Origin: Gammaproteobacteria bacterium
GTDB taxonomy: Bacteria > Pseudomonadota > Gammaproteobacteria > Eutrophobiales > Eutrophobiaceae
Direction of reading: 5' to 3'
Assembly (NCBI GenBank): GCA_022826885.1
Contig: JAJDUB010000070.1
Span: 60,606-124,605, forward strand
DNA length: 64,000 bases
Every line of letters begins with the position of its first letter. Position 1 is the first letter of the stretch. Shown here one piece after another: positions 18,296-28,500 of the stretch. The position numbers and the translations under genes were made by a program. The notes beneath the pieces are model-generated. The model had not been told where the DNA came from and searched no databases. It worked only from the letters and a program-made list of their open reading frames with translations.

Positions 18296-18396
18296 GTTTG
18301 CTCCTCCTGTGCTTGCGTAGCGCATTTTTCGGCTTGGTTAAAGTGGTAGTCGTTAATGCCGTCGCCGTTGAATAGATTGTTGAAAGGCATGATCAT
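18292..18396 (-). pseudogene. Relic of a second pglX 3' end (34-codon reading frame)
   Basis: The frame from ATG 18396 to TGA 18292 encodes 34 residues including LFNGDGINDYHFNQAEK. The current PglX C-terminus is LFRGDRINDHHLTLTEK, so 10 of 17 positions are identical and both then run on for about 10 residues to the stop. The relic stop overlaps the ATPase start by ATGA, just as the real pglX stop overlaps the start of the 1179-aa gene by ATGA. I read it as the leftover end of the former pglX, from before the 1179-aa gene (or a new pglX plus that gene) was inserted. The 5' ATG also overlaps the stop of the 1179-aa gene by ATGA with GGGAGGA upstream, so a short peptide could still be made. Confidence 0.7.
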
Positions 18397-21300
18397 TCGT
18401 CCTCCCGTTTGTGTTCAGCAATAATCCGTTTAGCCTCTCGGTCATAGCTGTCCGCCAAGTCTCGCAGGGTAACGGCAAATCGCTGAAACCCCGCGTTCTC
18501 TATTTCCTCGGCTTTATTTCGGAACTGTTCTGCCAGTTCTCTCTCCGGCTTGCCGGATGGGTCAACCTCATGAACGCCGCGAGAGTTGAATGTTCCTGTT
18601 CCAAAGCCATTGCGCAACTTATCAGCCTCACGATCATTGAGTTCTGTAGCGACAGCGCGGTGTATCCACAATCCGTCCGGATCCTCTGGGGCATGAATCA
18701 ACACTTCACCAATGTTAATAAGCGCAACTTCCAGGTGGCCGGATTCCGTACAGATGAACTTTACGCGCTGGAGCCATTCGGTAAAGCGCTCTTCGCTGAA
18801 AGTTCCATCCTTTTGAGTTCCTGGTGGCGTTTTCCACTCACGTAGCAATCGCCAGGCATTTGTTGCAATTGCCTTTGCTTCTTCTGTGGGTTCCTTAGGA
18901 GGCTGATCTTCTTTCTTAGAGCGGTAGATCAGTTGGATTGCTTCGCAAAAGAACTCGGGGTCGTTGGCCAGCCTGCTTTCAAGGAGCCGGGGGGTGGCTC
19001 CTCTATGGCCGTCTAATATGGGTAGATATGCCCACTCCACTCTAAACAGGTCGTCTTGGATAACCGAAGAATCTGCCTGCAGAAACTTGATCAGTTCGAC
19101 GACTTGATATCCCCTTATGGAATAGGTCGGCTCAGGGGAAGAAACTGCAGCGATCAATGCTCGAACACATTGATCGATATCAATTTCCTGCTCGGCTTGG
19201 CGTATCCTGTCAAGGCAATAGATTGCCGCATACGGTCTGCCATGGTCAATGAGTTTTTCAATAGCAACGGTAAGATCGCTATCAGCCTGATAAGCATTGG
19301 CGCCCGTACGGGTCCAATATTCTCCTTCATGCTCCTGAAGCCATTTAGAAGCGCGGTCCCATGCCTCCTTTGTAAATGGCAAGCAGGTCAGGAATTGTCC
19401 TATTTGCTCTGACGTCCAACCTGATTTGTCGATATTGTCGCACCAGTTCCAATCTTTGACGTGGTAGCGTCGACAGATAAAACCGCTCGTAAATGCCTTG
19501 CGCTTGTTGTCCGGTGCATCCAGAAATTCAGGTAAAAGAGCCTGCTCAATTACATCGTCGACAATAACGCCAAGAGCGTATCCCACCTTTCTTGCTGAGG
19601 TAACGGTTTCAGCAAATCGGATGACACCCTCGACACGATTTTTCTGGAAGATTTCCGATATGGCCTTATCCCGCCTCGCGTCGAGTTTCTTTTCCTGCTC
19701 TTTCCAATCGCCATTCTCCTCGTAAAGATCAAAGTCATCATCAGTAAAAAGGTGCCGGTACAGGTTTGACGGATCAGTCGGAGCGAGTTGCTCGGCAACT
19801 AGCCCAAGGCGGGAAATCGAGTCCTCAGGCAATGCCCATTCTGTATCGGAGTACCGTCGGTGTTTGTGTGTGACTTGCGTGAGGTGCTCCCAAAACGATA
19901 ACCGTTGCTCTTCGGGAAGTTCGGTAACAGGTTGTGAGGCAAGGACTCCGATAAGTTGCTCGAAAGCTGGTTGAGGCAGTTTGTCAAAATGGTCGATTAA
20001 CTCGGAAAGTCGTTCGATGTCATGGTCGGCGGCAATAACCGCAAGCTCCGCGTAAAAGGAAACCTGTTGCCAGTATTCCTGCTGCGTTACATTTTCTTTC
20101 CAGTTATCAGGAATTGTCTTTCGCCAGCTTGGTTTGTGCGAGCCGGAAGAGATCCGGTATTGGTCGGGAAGCAGTTGAATGAGCAGAGTCCAGGCGATAT
20201 CAGGCCATTCGTTCAGAAGTGTTCGCACCGCTGTCTTGCGCTTGTCAACAGATGCGAGCGTTTGCGGAAGCCAGGGAAGTAATATGGTTATAAGCGAATT
20301 GGACGGACGATTGCCCCATTGACCCCCAGGGTCATGGCTGGCAAGTTCACCAAGCACAACGCAAACCCGAACAAGATATTGTTCATCCCAAGCCAGGCCT
20401 TCCAGCGCCCACAGCAGGCCGGTCAGATAGTTACCGCCGGTGATGCCGTCTCCTTCCTGGGCAAAAAGTTCGAAAAAAGGGCAAGGTGTCAGGCGCAACG
20501 CTTTCTCGACTGCATCAAGAAATTCACCGGGGGCTGCTTCTGCCAGATTGGGCAATAATCTTTCCAAGCTGCCCCACAGTATCCAGTCAGCATCAGACAG
20601 AATTTCACGCAAGACTAATAAACAAGTCGTTTCAACTTTCCCTTGCGAGCATTTGCTGAATGCATCGGGCGTGCTACCTAGAATGGCCAAACCCTCAGCG
20701 ACTCCTTTACGCAAAACGCGCGAACACTCCAACACTTTGCCCTGGATACTCGCCGTATATCGTTCTTCTGCGGGTAGCTCAAAAGCGGGGTCTGGCTCTT
20801 TTAACACGGATATAGCTAACGACTTGAAGGTGTCGATGTCCTGATCAAGAATGCGTGCTCCCAGCAGGCTTAGAAGTTCAACTCGATTGACAACTTTCCA
20901 GATGCCGTTGTTGAGAGACAGAGGGCTGTCAGGGCTGAGCAATATTTCACGCGCCTTCTTTAGCCATTCGTCATAGCTGATGCCGAGGAGTTGAGCAATC
21001 GTATCACGGTCACGTTGACCCTTTTCATCCCAGGCACCAATCAACACAGATAGGGCCAGAAAGGTGGCATCAGAATGTTGCGCCCTATCAATCGTAGGTT
21101 TCTCTTGGGTCGCCTCGAACTCCTCGGGTATTTTCGCCACTGCTTTTTGCTCGAAGGCTTCCAGCAGGTCTTCCGGTAGATTGTCGGGTGTGATGGTTCC
21201 AGCATCCTGATTCCATGTTTGTACGAAATCAACAACTTGTGACCAGACCCGTTGCGGATGCTGCTGCTGGAATTGAGAAATGTGGGAATGTAACAGAGAC

Positions 21301-21932
21301 AGGACAACGCCAAACTCGTTGCCGAGATCGTAGCCGAGTAAATGGAAGTGTTTCAAGAAGTTGTAGAGGTCATCCCTTGTAACCTCTTTGTCGTCGTTAG
21401 CTGCTTTCAGGTGGTGTTGAATGACATCAAGTTTCTCAGTGCTCTTGGATGGGCTGAAATTCGACTGCTGGACGTTCCTGAAAAACTCATCAACGTTTTT
21501 GGTGTGCCTTGCCTGGTTCAACAGCCATTGCACGTTGTGTGCATCGGTCGCGTTGAGCGGGCCTGTGATCAACGCGATGATGTCCTTGTCTCTTGTGAAT
21601 ACCTTGGGATTATTGAAATCATTCCAGGCGGCTTGAATAACCTCCTTGAACGAAACGCTACTTTGGATTATGGCAATGGAATGCTTGACCTGGCCAAGAA
21701 GTTTCCGTCGCTCCCTATTGCTTGGGTTTTCTACGACAACTACAAGATCGTCTGTGTCGAAACCATCGATCTTGCCCTGAAGTTTGATTTCCGTAATAGG
21801 CCAGCAGGGAAGACAGGGGGCATGCCCGCCGGTGAGCATCAATGTGACAAAAGATGCCTGCACATGCGCTTCAAAATGAGGGCCGCCACCACCAGTTGAA
21901 AAAGGATTACTGAGGTTTTTACTCTTGCTCAT
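18393..21932 (-). CDS. 1179-aa BREX-embedded protein with nuclease-like N-terminus, function unknown
   Basis: I do not recognise a named family for the whole protein. Residues 20-85 look like a restriction-endonuclease fold of the DUF4297/Cap4 type: FEAHVQASF with E21, then KIDGFDTDDLVVVVE with D61/D62, then LLGQVKHS with the Q81-x-K83 pair. No Walker A/P-loop is visible in the rest, so it is not a standard STAND/NACHT protein. Residues about 250-1100 appear to be helical, repeat-like sequence (WPDIAWTLLIQLLPDQY, RLSELIDHFDKLPQPAFEQL), and the C-terminus is a charged helix (RNKAEEIENAGFQRF). The ATG overlaps the pglX stop by ATGA. It could be a defence effector with a helical sensor. It was probably inserted after the ATPase-DUF4276 pair (see the relic at 18292). 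Confidence 0.75.
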   Translation of the reverse strand: MSKSKNLSNPFSTGGGGPHFEAHVQASFVTLMLTGGHAPCLPCWPITEIKLQGKIDGFDTDDLVVVVENPSNRERRKLLGQVKHSIAIIQSSVSFKEVIQAAWNDFNNPKVFTRDKDIIALITGPLNATDAHNVQWLLNQARHTKNVDEFFRNVQQSNFSPSKSTEKLDVIQHHLKAANDDKEVTRDDLYNFLKHFHLLGYDLGNEFGVVLSLLHSHISQFQQQHPQRVWSQVVDFVQTWNQDAGTITPDNLPEDLLEAFEQKAVAKIPEEFEATQEKPTIDRAQHSDATFLALSVLIGAWDEKGQRDRDTIAQLLGISYDEWLKKAREILLSPDSPLSLNNGIWKVVNRVELLSLLGARILDQDIDTFKSLAISVLKEPDPAFELPAEERYTASIQGKVLECSRVLRKGVAEGLAILGSTPDAFSKCSQGKVETTCLLVLREILSDADWILWGSLERLLPNLAEAAPGEFLDAVEKALRLTPCPFFELFAQEGDGITGGNYLTGLLWALEGLAWDEQYLVRVCVVLGELASHDPGGQWGNRPSNSLITILLPWLPQTLASVDKRKTAVRTLLNEWPDIAWTLLIQLLPDQYRISSGSHKPSWRKTIPDNWKENVTQQEYWQQVSFYAELAVIAADHDIERLSELIDHFDKLPQPAFEQLIGVLASQPVTELPEEQRLSFWEHLTQVTHKHRRYSDTEWALPEDSISRLGLVAEQLAPTDPSNLYRHLFTDDDFDLYEENGDWKEQEKKLDARRDKAISEIFQKNRVEGVIRFAETVTSARKVGYALGVIVDDVIEQALLPEFLDAPDNKRKAFTSGFICRRYHVKDWNWCDNIDKSGWTSEQIGQFLTCLPFTKEAWDRASKWLQEHEGEYWTRTGANAYQADSDLTVAIEKLIDHGRPYAAIYCLDRIRQAEQEIDIDQCVRALIAAVSSPEPTYSIRGYQVVELIKFLQADSSVIQDDLFRVEWAYLPILDGHRGATPRLLESRLANDPEFFCEAIQLIYRSKKEDQPPKEPTEEAKAIATNAWRLLREWKTPPGTQKDGTFSEERFTEWLQRVKFICTESGHLEVALINIGEVLIHAPEDPDGLWIHRAVATELNDREADKLRNGFGTGTFNSRGVHEVDPSGKPERELAEQFRNKAEEIENAGFQRFAVTLRDLADSYDREAKRIIAEHKREDE

Positions 21933-24900
21933 TCAGCAGCCTTCCGTGCGGCGCGTTTTTCGGTCAGGGTTAAGTGGTGGTCATTTATGCGGTCGCCTCT
22001 AAACAAGTGGTACCAGGGGGCGGATTCCACGTCCTTGCCGCGGTCCTTGTTCCATTTGATGTTGGGTTTGTCGCGCAGGACGCCTGCGCCTTTTTTTCCG
22101 ACATCAGGTACGGTAAGGAAGGGGCGGATGTTGAGGCGTACCCCGTCGTTCAGGTCAGGGTCCCAACCGATGGGTTGCTTTTCCAGCGGTTTCCAGCGCA
22201 CGAAGATGTCGTAGGGCTCTTCGCCTTTGAGGATCAGTTCCAGCTTTTTCTTGAGGCTCTCTGCGGCGTCTAGGCGCTCTTGGGCTCCGTCCACGCCACT
22301 GGCTATGTCCTGCTTCTGACGGCTGATCCAGTCACCTAAGTAGGTGTAAATCAGGGTCTCCAGCAGCTTGGCGTCGAGCTTGTGGTAATTGACCAGCGCG
22401 GCGAAGCCGTCGCGCAGGCCATCCCAAATGTGCCAGATGAAAGGGCGATGTTGAAACAGTTTGCAGTGCTGAGTGAAGAATTTCTCCCGTAGCCAGGTTT
22501 CCAGTGTTTTTCCCGTGTGATCGACGCTCTTCAGTAGCGCGGGCAGGGTTTCGTTGGACCAGGTATCACCATAGGCAGCGGCCAACAGGTTCAGTAAGCG
22601 GTCGGAACCAGAAGCCTCGCCTCGCACCGGTGGAATGCAGACGATGCTGTCATCATCGGCGAAGTTTGCAAGGACTTCGCACTGCTTGACATATTCACGT
22701 TGTTCGTCGGCCAGCTCCATGCTGGCATCCAACTCGGCAGGCCAGCAATAGCCGAGGAGGCGAGCGACGGCGACGTGTAGCACGGTGTAATCGGTACGCA
22801 TCGGGCCGAGGTCAGTCCATTTCTTATCCTCATCCCAGACCACACAGCCGCAGGGGTGGCCGTGAAAGATCCATTGGGTGGGATCATTGGAGTAGGGTCT
22901 TGGCAGGCCGTTAGGATATCTCTCTTTGGCGACCCCGCTCCAGTGGTCCAAGTCGAAGGGAACCTTGACCAGTGTGGCGTTAGTAACATTCAACTTTTGA
23001 TCGATGCAACGAACATCATCGTTGTATTCAGGGCTCGAGCAATAGCACCAAAGAGCTGGAAGTACCTCTTTGTGCTTTGGAAGAATTACACCGATATTTG
23101 AATCAAATTTATTCCCAATGTATAGCGCTGACGGCAGCACACGCATTTCGCTGACGGCTATCCCCCATTTCCCCCAAGCAGAGTTCCCTCGCTGATCGGA
23201 ATCATGGAGTCGTTCTCGCCTGAAATCACCGGGAAGACGCATATGTCCGTTAACATCGTCATATTCGATTACTTTTTCAAGGCCACCAAAATGGGTTGTC
23301 TCAATAACAGTACCCTGCTGGTAAACAAAGTACTTACCTTTGGTGAAAAACTCCCAGTACTGCCTTTGAAACCGAGGTGAGTCGCCATTCAGAATCCCTG
23401 CTAGGCCATCTGCACTTTCTTTCAATAAGTTGTGCCCAGAAGGCTCACTAAGGATTATGGTGTTATCAGGATTCTCCAACTGCTTCGCCTGCTCGACACT
23501 CTTGATCTCCGCTGTCAGCAACTGTGCGGCTTTCTCGGGAGCGGTGCGGGGTTCAGAAACATCCATGCCGCGAATCAGGTTGCTGTCTTCGGCATTACCA
23601 AACATCCCTCCCGATTCTTTTGTTGAGTTGCCACTGCTAAGACTGATCATTGCCACGAAAGCACCTGCTGCGGCTGTTGAATCAAAGCCACCTTCTCCCA
23701 ACCGGGCAACCAGATGCCAGGTGTCATTTTTCAGCAGCTTCTCACGAAATTTCTTATAACTGGTCAGGAAGAGCCAATTCTGTGGCAATACAATGCTAGA
23801 GGTGCCACCGTCGATGCAGAATTCCAGGCAGCGATCGAGGAATACGGTCGCCAAATCATTTTTTGCGGCAGAATAAAATCTTTCGCAAAAATCGCGCAAC
23901 CGCTCATTTTGCTTGCCTCTCGCAAGATAAGGCACGTTAGTAATTACCCATTGATAGCGCCCAGCGAGCAAGGTCGCGGCCTTGGCCAGCCCCTGGGCCA
24001 CAATGGCAACTTCCTGCTGCTCTTCGCTTTGTTCCTGTTTCAGTGCCTGTTCCAGTGCGCTTGAGAGATCATTCCACTGCACCAGCTTAGAAGCGTCCGA
24101 TTTTGCTGGATTAAGCAGACTTCCCAGGACCGGTGCATTCTTGAAGGTGTCGTGCAGCCAATCCATTGCAATGCGCAAGTTGTGTTTGCCCATTGCCAAC
24201 TGTTTCCATTCCTCCTTGGCGACGCTCACGGACAAGCCGGAGCAGGCAACATTCAATTCCGGCAACACGCGGTAGCCGCCAGTCCCAGGGTATTTCCAGG
24301 CGGTCAGCGCCAAGGCAAAGGCGGCCAATTCCACGCAACGTTGATCCAGTTCCAGGCCATGGATGTTTTCTCGCAGTACTGCGTCCACTGACTCCTTGGC
24401 CGAAAGGCTGTCGCGCACCATGCGTATCGGCACGAGCATCAGGAATGCCGCCACCAGAAAGTGGCCTGAGCCGCAACAAGGGTCGAGAGTCTTCAAGTCG
24501 GCAAGTTGCTCCGGCCAGCCGTCAAAGGTTCCGGCCGCTGGTGTCCAGGCGCCATCCTCCTGCTGCACAAAGCGCAGATATTCAAGCGGTACGCCGGGGA
24601 TGGACGCTTTCTCGCGCAATTCATTTTCGCTGCTGGCGTTCTTGAGGTCGAATACGGTGAGCCGCTTTCCCGCCCACCAAGCTCCCAGAGAGTTATCGAG
24701 CAGGAAGCTGACCATGTAGGGTTCGGTAAAGAGCTGGGTCACGGCGGGCAACTCCCGTGCGCCGATCTTGACCTCGGAAGCGTTGACTTCATCCTTCTTT
24801 TTGGCCTGCCAGAATTGATAGACCCAGCCGAGACTGTCGGAGGCAGTGAACACCTCCGGCGGCAGGTCGGCCACCAAGCGTTCCAGTTTTTGTTGGTGCT

Positions 24901-25387
24901 CCGGCGGTAGGACAATTTGGAAGACCGGCGAATCGAGCTGGAAGATCTGTGGCAACATGCGGGCGGCGAAACGGGCAGCCAGTTCCCAACCGTTGGCCGC
25001 GCCTTCATCTGCGGCAAGGTCTTCACACTCTTCGAGGGTGACAGCCACCGGCCCATCCGGGTCCGGATACATCAACAGATTGTTCTCGGCCAGGAAACAG
25101 GCAAACAGCATTCGGTGCCAGTGCTCGTAGGAGACTTTTTCTATAAGAAGATCGGTAGCCTGTTCACCATTCGGTTTACGGCGGTCGCCTAACTGCCGTC
25201 CATGCACTCGCAGACGGCGACGCAGGACGCGATCCGATTCGTTGAGATGTGGATATGGGGCAGTTTCCCTGACGCCAAGCTGTTCCAGTGCCGCCTGGGC
25301 AGCTGCTTCGGCAATATCACGCGCGTCCTTGACGGTGCGCTCAAGTCGATTTCTTAATGTTTTGTCCAGCGGCTGCATGTTCTTCAT
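21929..25387 (-). CDS. pglX: BREX type 1 adenine-specific DNA methyltransferase PglX
   Basis: The 1152-aa protein is an N6-adenine methyltransferase. It has the SAM-binding motif I DPCCGSGHFL at residues 302-311 and the catalytic motif IV as TNVPYLARGKQ (N484-V-P-Y487, where NPPY is usual), followed by a large target-recognition half. In BREX, PglX marks host DNA at a non-palindromic site; unmodified phage DNA is excluded. It starts at ATG 25387, with an in-frame ATG at 25378 as an alternative. A 130-bp gap full of inverted repeats separates it from brxC, unlike the tight spacing elsewhere, so it may have its own regulation or have been replaced as a unit with the downstream 1179-aa gene. Confidence 0.95.
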   Translation of the reverse strand: MKNMQPLDKTLRNRLERTVKDARDIAEAAAQAALEQLGVRETAPYPHLNESDRVLRRRLRVHGRQLGDRRKPNGEQATDLLIEKVSYEHWHRMLFACFLAENNLLMYPDPDGPVAVTLEECEDLAADEGAANGWELAARFAARMLPQIFQLDSPVFQIVLPPEHQQKLERLVADLPPEVFTASDSLGWVYQFWQAKKKDEVNASEVKIGARELPAVTQLFTEPYMVSFLLDNSLGAWWAGKRLTVFDLKNASSENELREKASIPGVPLEYLRFVQQEDGAWTPAAGTFDGWPEQLADLKTLDPCCGSGHFLVAAFLMLVPIRMVRDSLSAKESVDAVLRENIHGLELDQRCVELAAFALALTAWKYPGTGGYRVLPELNVACSGLSVSVAKEEWKQLAMGKHNLRIAMDWLHDTFKNAPVLGSLLNPAKSDASKLVQWNDLSSALEQALKQEQSEEQQEVAIVAQGLAKAATLLAGRYQWVITNVPYLARGKQNERLRDFCERFYSAAKNDLATVFLDRCLEFCIDGGTSSIVLPQNWLFLTSYKKFREKLLKNDTWHLVARLGEGGFDSTAAAGAFVAMISLSSGNSTKESGGMFGNAEDSNLIRGMDVSEPRTAPEKAAQLLTAEIKSVEQAKQLENPDNTIILSEPSGHNLLKESADGLAGILNGDSPRFQRQYWEFFTKGKYFVYQQGTVIETTHFGGLEKVIEYDDVNGHMRLPGDFRRERLHDSDQRGNSAWGKWGIAVSEMRVLPSALYIGNKFDSNIGVILPKHKEVLPALWCYCSSPEYNDDVRCIDQKLNVTNATLVKVPFDLDHWSGVAKERYPNGLPRPYSNDPTQWIFHGHPCGCVVWDEDKKWTDLGPMRTDYTVLHVAVARLLGYCWPAELDASMELADEQREYVKQCEVLANFADDDSIVCIPPVRGEASGSDRLLNLLAAAYGDTWSNETLPALLKSVDHTGKTLETWLREKFFTQHCKLFQHRPFIWHIWDGLRDGFAALVNYHKLDAKLLETLIYTYLGDWISRQKQDIASGVDGAQERLDAAESLKKKLELILKGEEPYDIFVRWKPLEKQPIGWDPDLNDGVRLNIRPFLTVPDVGKKGAGVLRDKPNIKWNKDRGKDVESAPWYHLFRGDRINDHHLTLTEKRAARKAAE

Positions 25388-25403
25388 CCATCCAATGTAA
25401 ACG

Positions 25404-25472
25404 TTAATGCTAACTCAGCATTAAGCTGAGCATTAAATCCATTTTAATGTTGGATTTAATGCTGGTCAGCAT
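25404..25472. promoter_or_regulatory. Cluster of inverted repeats between brxC and pglX (GCATTAA-rich)
   Basis: Three adjacent inverted repeats fill the 130-bp brxC-pglX gap. The first is CTCAGC-ATTAA-GCTGAG (25414-25430). The second has 12-bp perfect arms GCATTAAATCCA and TGGATTTAATGC with a 9-nt loop (25430-25462). The third is ATGCT-GGTC-AGCAT (25459-25472). The heptamer GCATTAA or its complement recurs at 25404, 25418, 25430 and 25456. They end 17 bp upstream of the pglX start on the coding strand. Possible roles are an operator array controlling pglX, a processing or attenuation structure, or a recombination scar. No clear -10/-35 pair was found. Confidence 0.6.
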
Positions 25473-25517
25473 AAACGGTAGCATTACTTGAGAGCTTCCA
25501 GTGGTCCACGCAGCCCT

Positions 25518-28500
25518 CTATCTGATCGATACCGGGCCTTTGGCCAGCGCAGCCTTGAGTTGGCCCTTCACTTCTTCTGCCCAGTCATCGATTTCGTCGT
25601 CCGTTTTCAGGGTGGGCCGGCGCACATTCACAAACTGAATTTTGGGTTCGCACAACTCGGCAGCGCGAACCGCGACATTGTCAAAGCGGCCGGGCAGCGC
25701 CGCAACGCGGTCGGTGAACATCGACAAACTGCAGCGGTCCAAGGTAATCAGTACATCGCTGGATGATTGCACCGCTACTGTGGGCCGGTCAGACAAGGTG
25801 AGTCGCTGTTCGGACAACAATAGATTCCGCTGCTCGGGCTCTAACTGTTGCCAGTTGCCGTCGTCTGCAAGACGTTGCATGCCCTGTTCGTGACGGTAGG
25901 CATATTCTTCATCGAGCTTGTTGAGCTCACCCCGCAGCAGTTGGGTCAGGTTGGCGATCAGCGGCGCGGTCGGATCCGGGTCCTCGAGAAGCTGGCGCTG
26001 ATGCTCAATGGTATTCACTTGGGCCAGGATAACCTCTGCGTCCTGAACCCCGGAGGCGTGATCCATCAGGCGCGTCAATTCGTTCCAGTTGGGCCAGCGT
26101 TTGGCGATGCGTTTGCCGAGATCGTCCCAGTTATCAATGCGGTCGCTCAGTTCATCTCGCTGGTTGTAGAGGGCAAGCAGTTGCTCGTTACCCGCCGTGA
26201 GGCGGATTTCGTCAAGGGACGCGGTGTCCGGCCGAGCCGGTTTCGGCGCCTCGCCACCAGCCTGGTCGGCGAGCCCCAGCATTTTCTTCAGGAATTCCTG
26301 CACATCCTTCAATTCCTGGCCCGGATTGGCCGAGAGCCCTACCTTTGACAGCAGCTTGCGGATATCTATCCGTTGGGCAGTGGTGACGGTGGCGGATTCC
26401 ACCTTGAACATCACTTTGCCAATGGTTTTGCGCTCCAGGTCCGTAGATTCGAAGGCCTGGCCGCGCTCGTCTTGTGCCTGGATCAGCCCGACCACCAACA
26501 AAACTTGTAATCCACCGTCCACGGCGTCGCGTGACCATCCGTAGGGTGCAGACTCGAACTCGGTGCGGATGTCCGCGCCTTTTTTGCCGCCGGCGATTAA
26601 ACCGAGAATGGCTTTGCATACTGGGTTCCTGGTGGGTTCACCTTCATCGCCTACGGCCTTGAGTGCGTCGGGAGCGCCTTTCCGGGCCTTTTCATAAACC
26701 TTGGACCAGCCCTCGTCGTCAGCGGTGTGAAACTGGGGATAGAGTCGTTGCAGCGAGTTATTGGAGGCTTCCAGCACCATCTCCTGTAGATCGTTGCCGA
26801 GGATTTCGTTGCCGCCGCCCTGAAAGACACGTGCTCCGGAGAAGACATCTTCGAGCAGTTCATGAATCTTGCCTTCGGCCGTCTGCCTGGTGGTCTCCAT
26901 GGCCGCACGGGCCTCGGCGCCTTCCGGGCCATTGGGAACACCGCGCTTATCCAGCGTGGCTACGGCAGCCTTGTAGTCGATGAGGTGGTAGCGAAGGTCA
27001 TCGGCCGAGCGCTTGGGAATGAACACAAAAACGGTCGGTGACTGATTGCCCGCTTGCCTTGAGTCGGCCCGCACCGAGTTCTCGTCAATGCTCCACCCGT
27101 CACGAACCCAGACAGAAATGCGTTGATCGGCGTCGGTCGGAAGCTGGGCGTCAAACACCGGAAAAATGTCACGGGTGACCTTCGAGTTGCCTTGGGTCAG
27201 AGAAAGTTTGCGCACCATCTCGCCGAATTTCTTGTGGATGCGGTCGTCGCGTTCTACTTCGATGTGGTGCGCTTCGTTGGACAAGGCAGAACGTTGACTC
27301 AGGAATTCGTCGCTCCAGGCCGCGCTCTCTTCGGTCTGGATGCGGTATTCGTTACCGACCTTCATCAACAGATCGCAATTATCAAGCAGGCTTGGCAACT
27401 TGCTGCGCAAACTGCTGCTTCCGCCAGAAAGGTTTTCGACCAGTAGATCGGCGAGGGTATCAATGGTGGCCTGGATACCGATTTCATTGTTCTGGCTGCC
27501 GAGCTTGTTGATGAGGAATACCAGGCCGCAGGCGCGCGCCATAAGCTGTTCATCTTTCGTACCCTTATTCCAGGTCATCGTCTTTTCGTGGACCTTGCGC
27601 GGCAGAATGCGCGATTGGAGCAATTTGTCGGCAGAGTCGAAATAGAGATAGTCTGCCGGTACAACATGGCCTAGGGGTTCATTCAGGTTAGTTTGGATAA
27701 CCTTGTGAACCATGCTGAGCTGGTTACGTAGCTGGCTGTCGGTTCCGGTCTGATCCAGGACCCGGAGGGTATTTTCCCAGAAACGCCGGCGTACCGGCAG
27801 GATGGGATAGTCCTGGGGGAAATGCTGAATGTCGTCCTGTCTGTGACCGATGCTTGTACCTGCAAGATGCCGGGAGATCTCGCCCAGGTTGGTTTGCATG
27901 ATCTGTTCGATGGGCGTCTTTGCTTCCGGCTTCTTGGCCAGAATGACCTGGCGGATGACCGCATCGACGTCTGCATCGGAGAGTTCCACACGGATGGTAA
28001 ACCGCGCCTCAAGCTTTTTCAGGTTGCTGGTGCCTGTCACTGCCGTCTGGCCGGTGCCGATGAAGAGCAGTTTGCCGCCAATATTCTTGCAGCAGGCTTC
28101 CACCGCCTCCTGTACGTCGATGGAGCGCTGGCTGTCTTCGCCTATGTACTGTTGCACCTCGTCAAGCGCCACCAATGTCAGCGGGAATTTGCCGTCCTTC
28201 GTCAGCGCCTGACGAATAGCCTTTAGCATGTCATCGCTGGAAACATCCTGAACGTAAGGGTAGAGGTTATTCAGGGTCTCGACGCAGGATGCGGGTGATG
28301 AAAAGAGCCCGGGCTTCGCCTGAACGAGGGCGTCATGAAGGCCCTCAGCCACGTAAAAGTTGTCCAGTTCTTCGTTCCAGTCGTAGTCGTTCCGCTCAAC
28401 ATGGGCACGGACCTGGTCATGGATTCCTTCTTGCGTGAGCCACATGACGAAGCGGGCGACAGGGTATTGCTCAGGCAATCCAACGGATTTGAAGATGATG

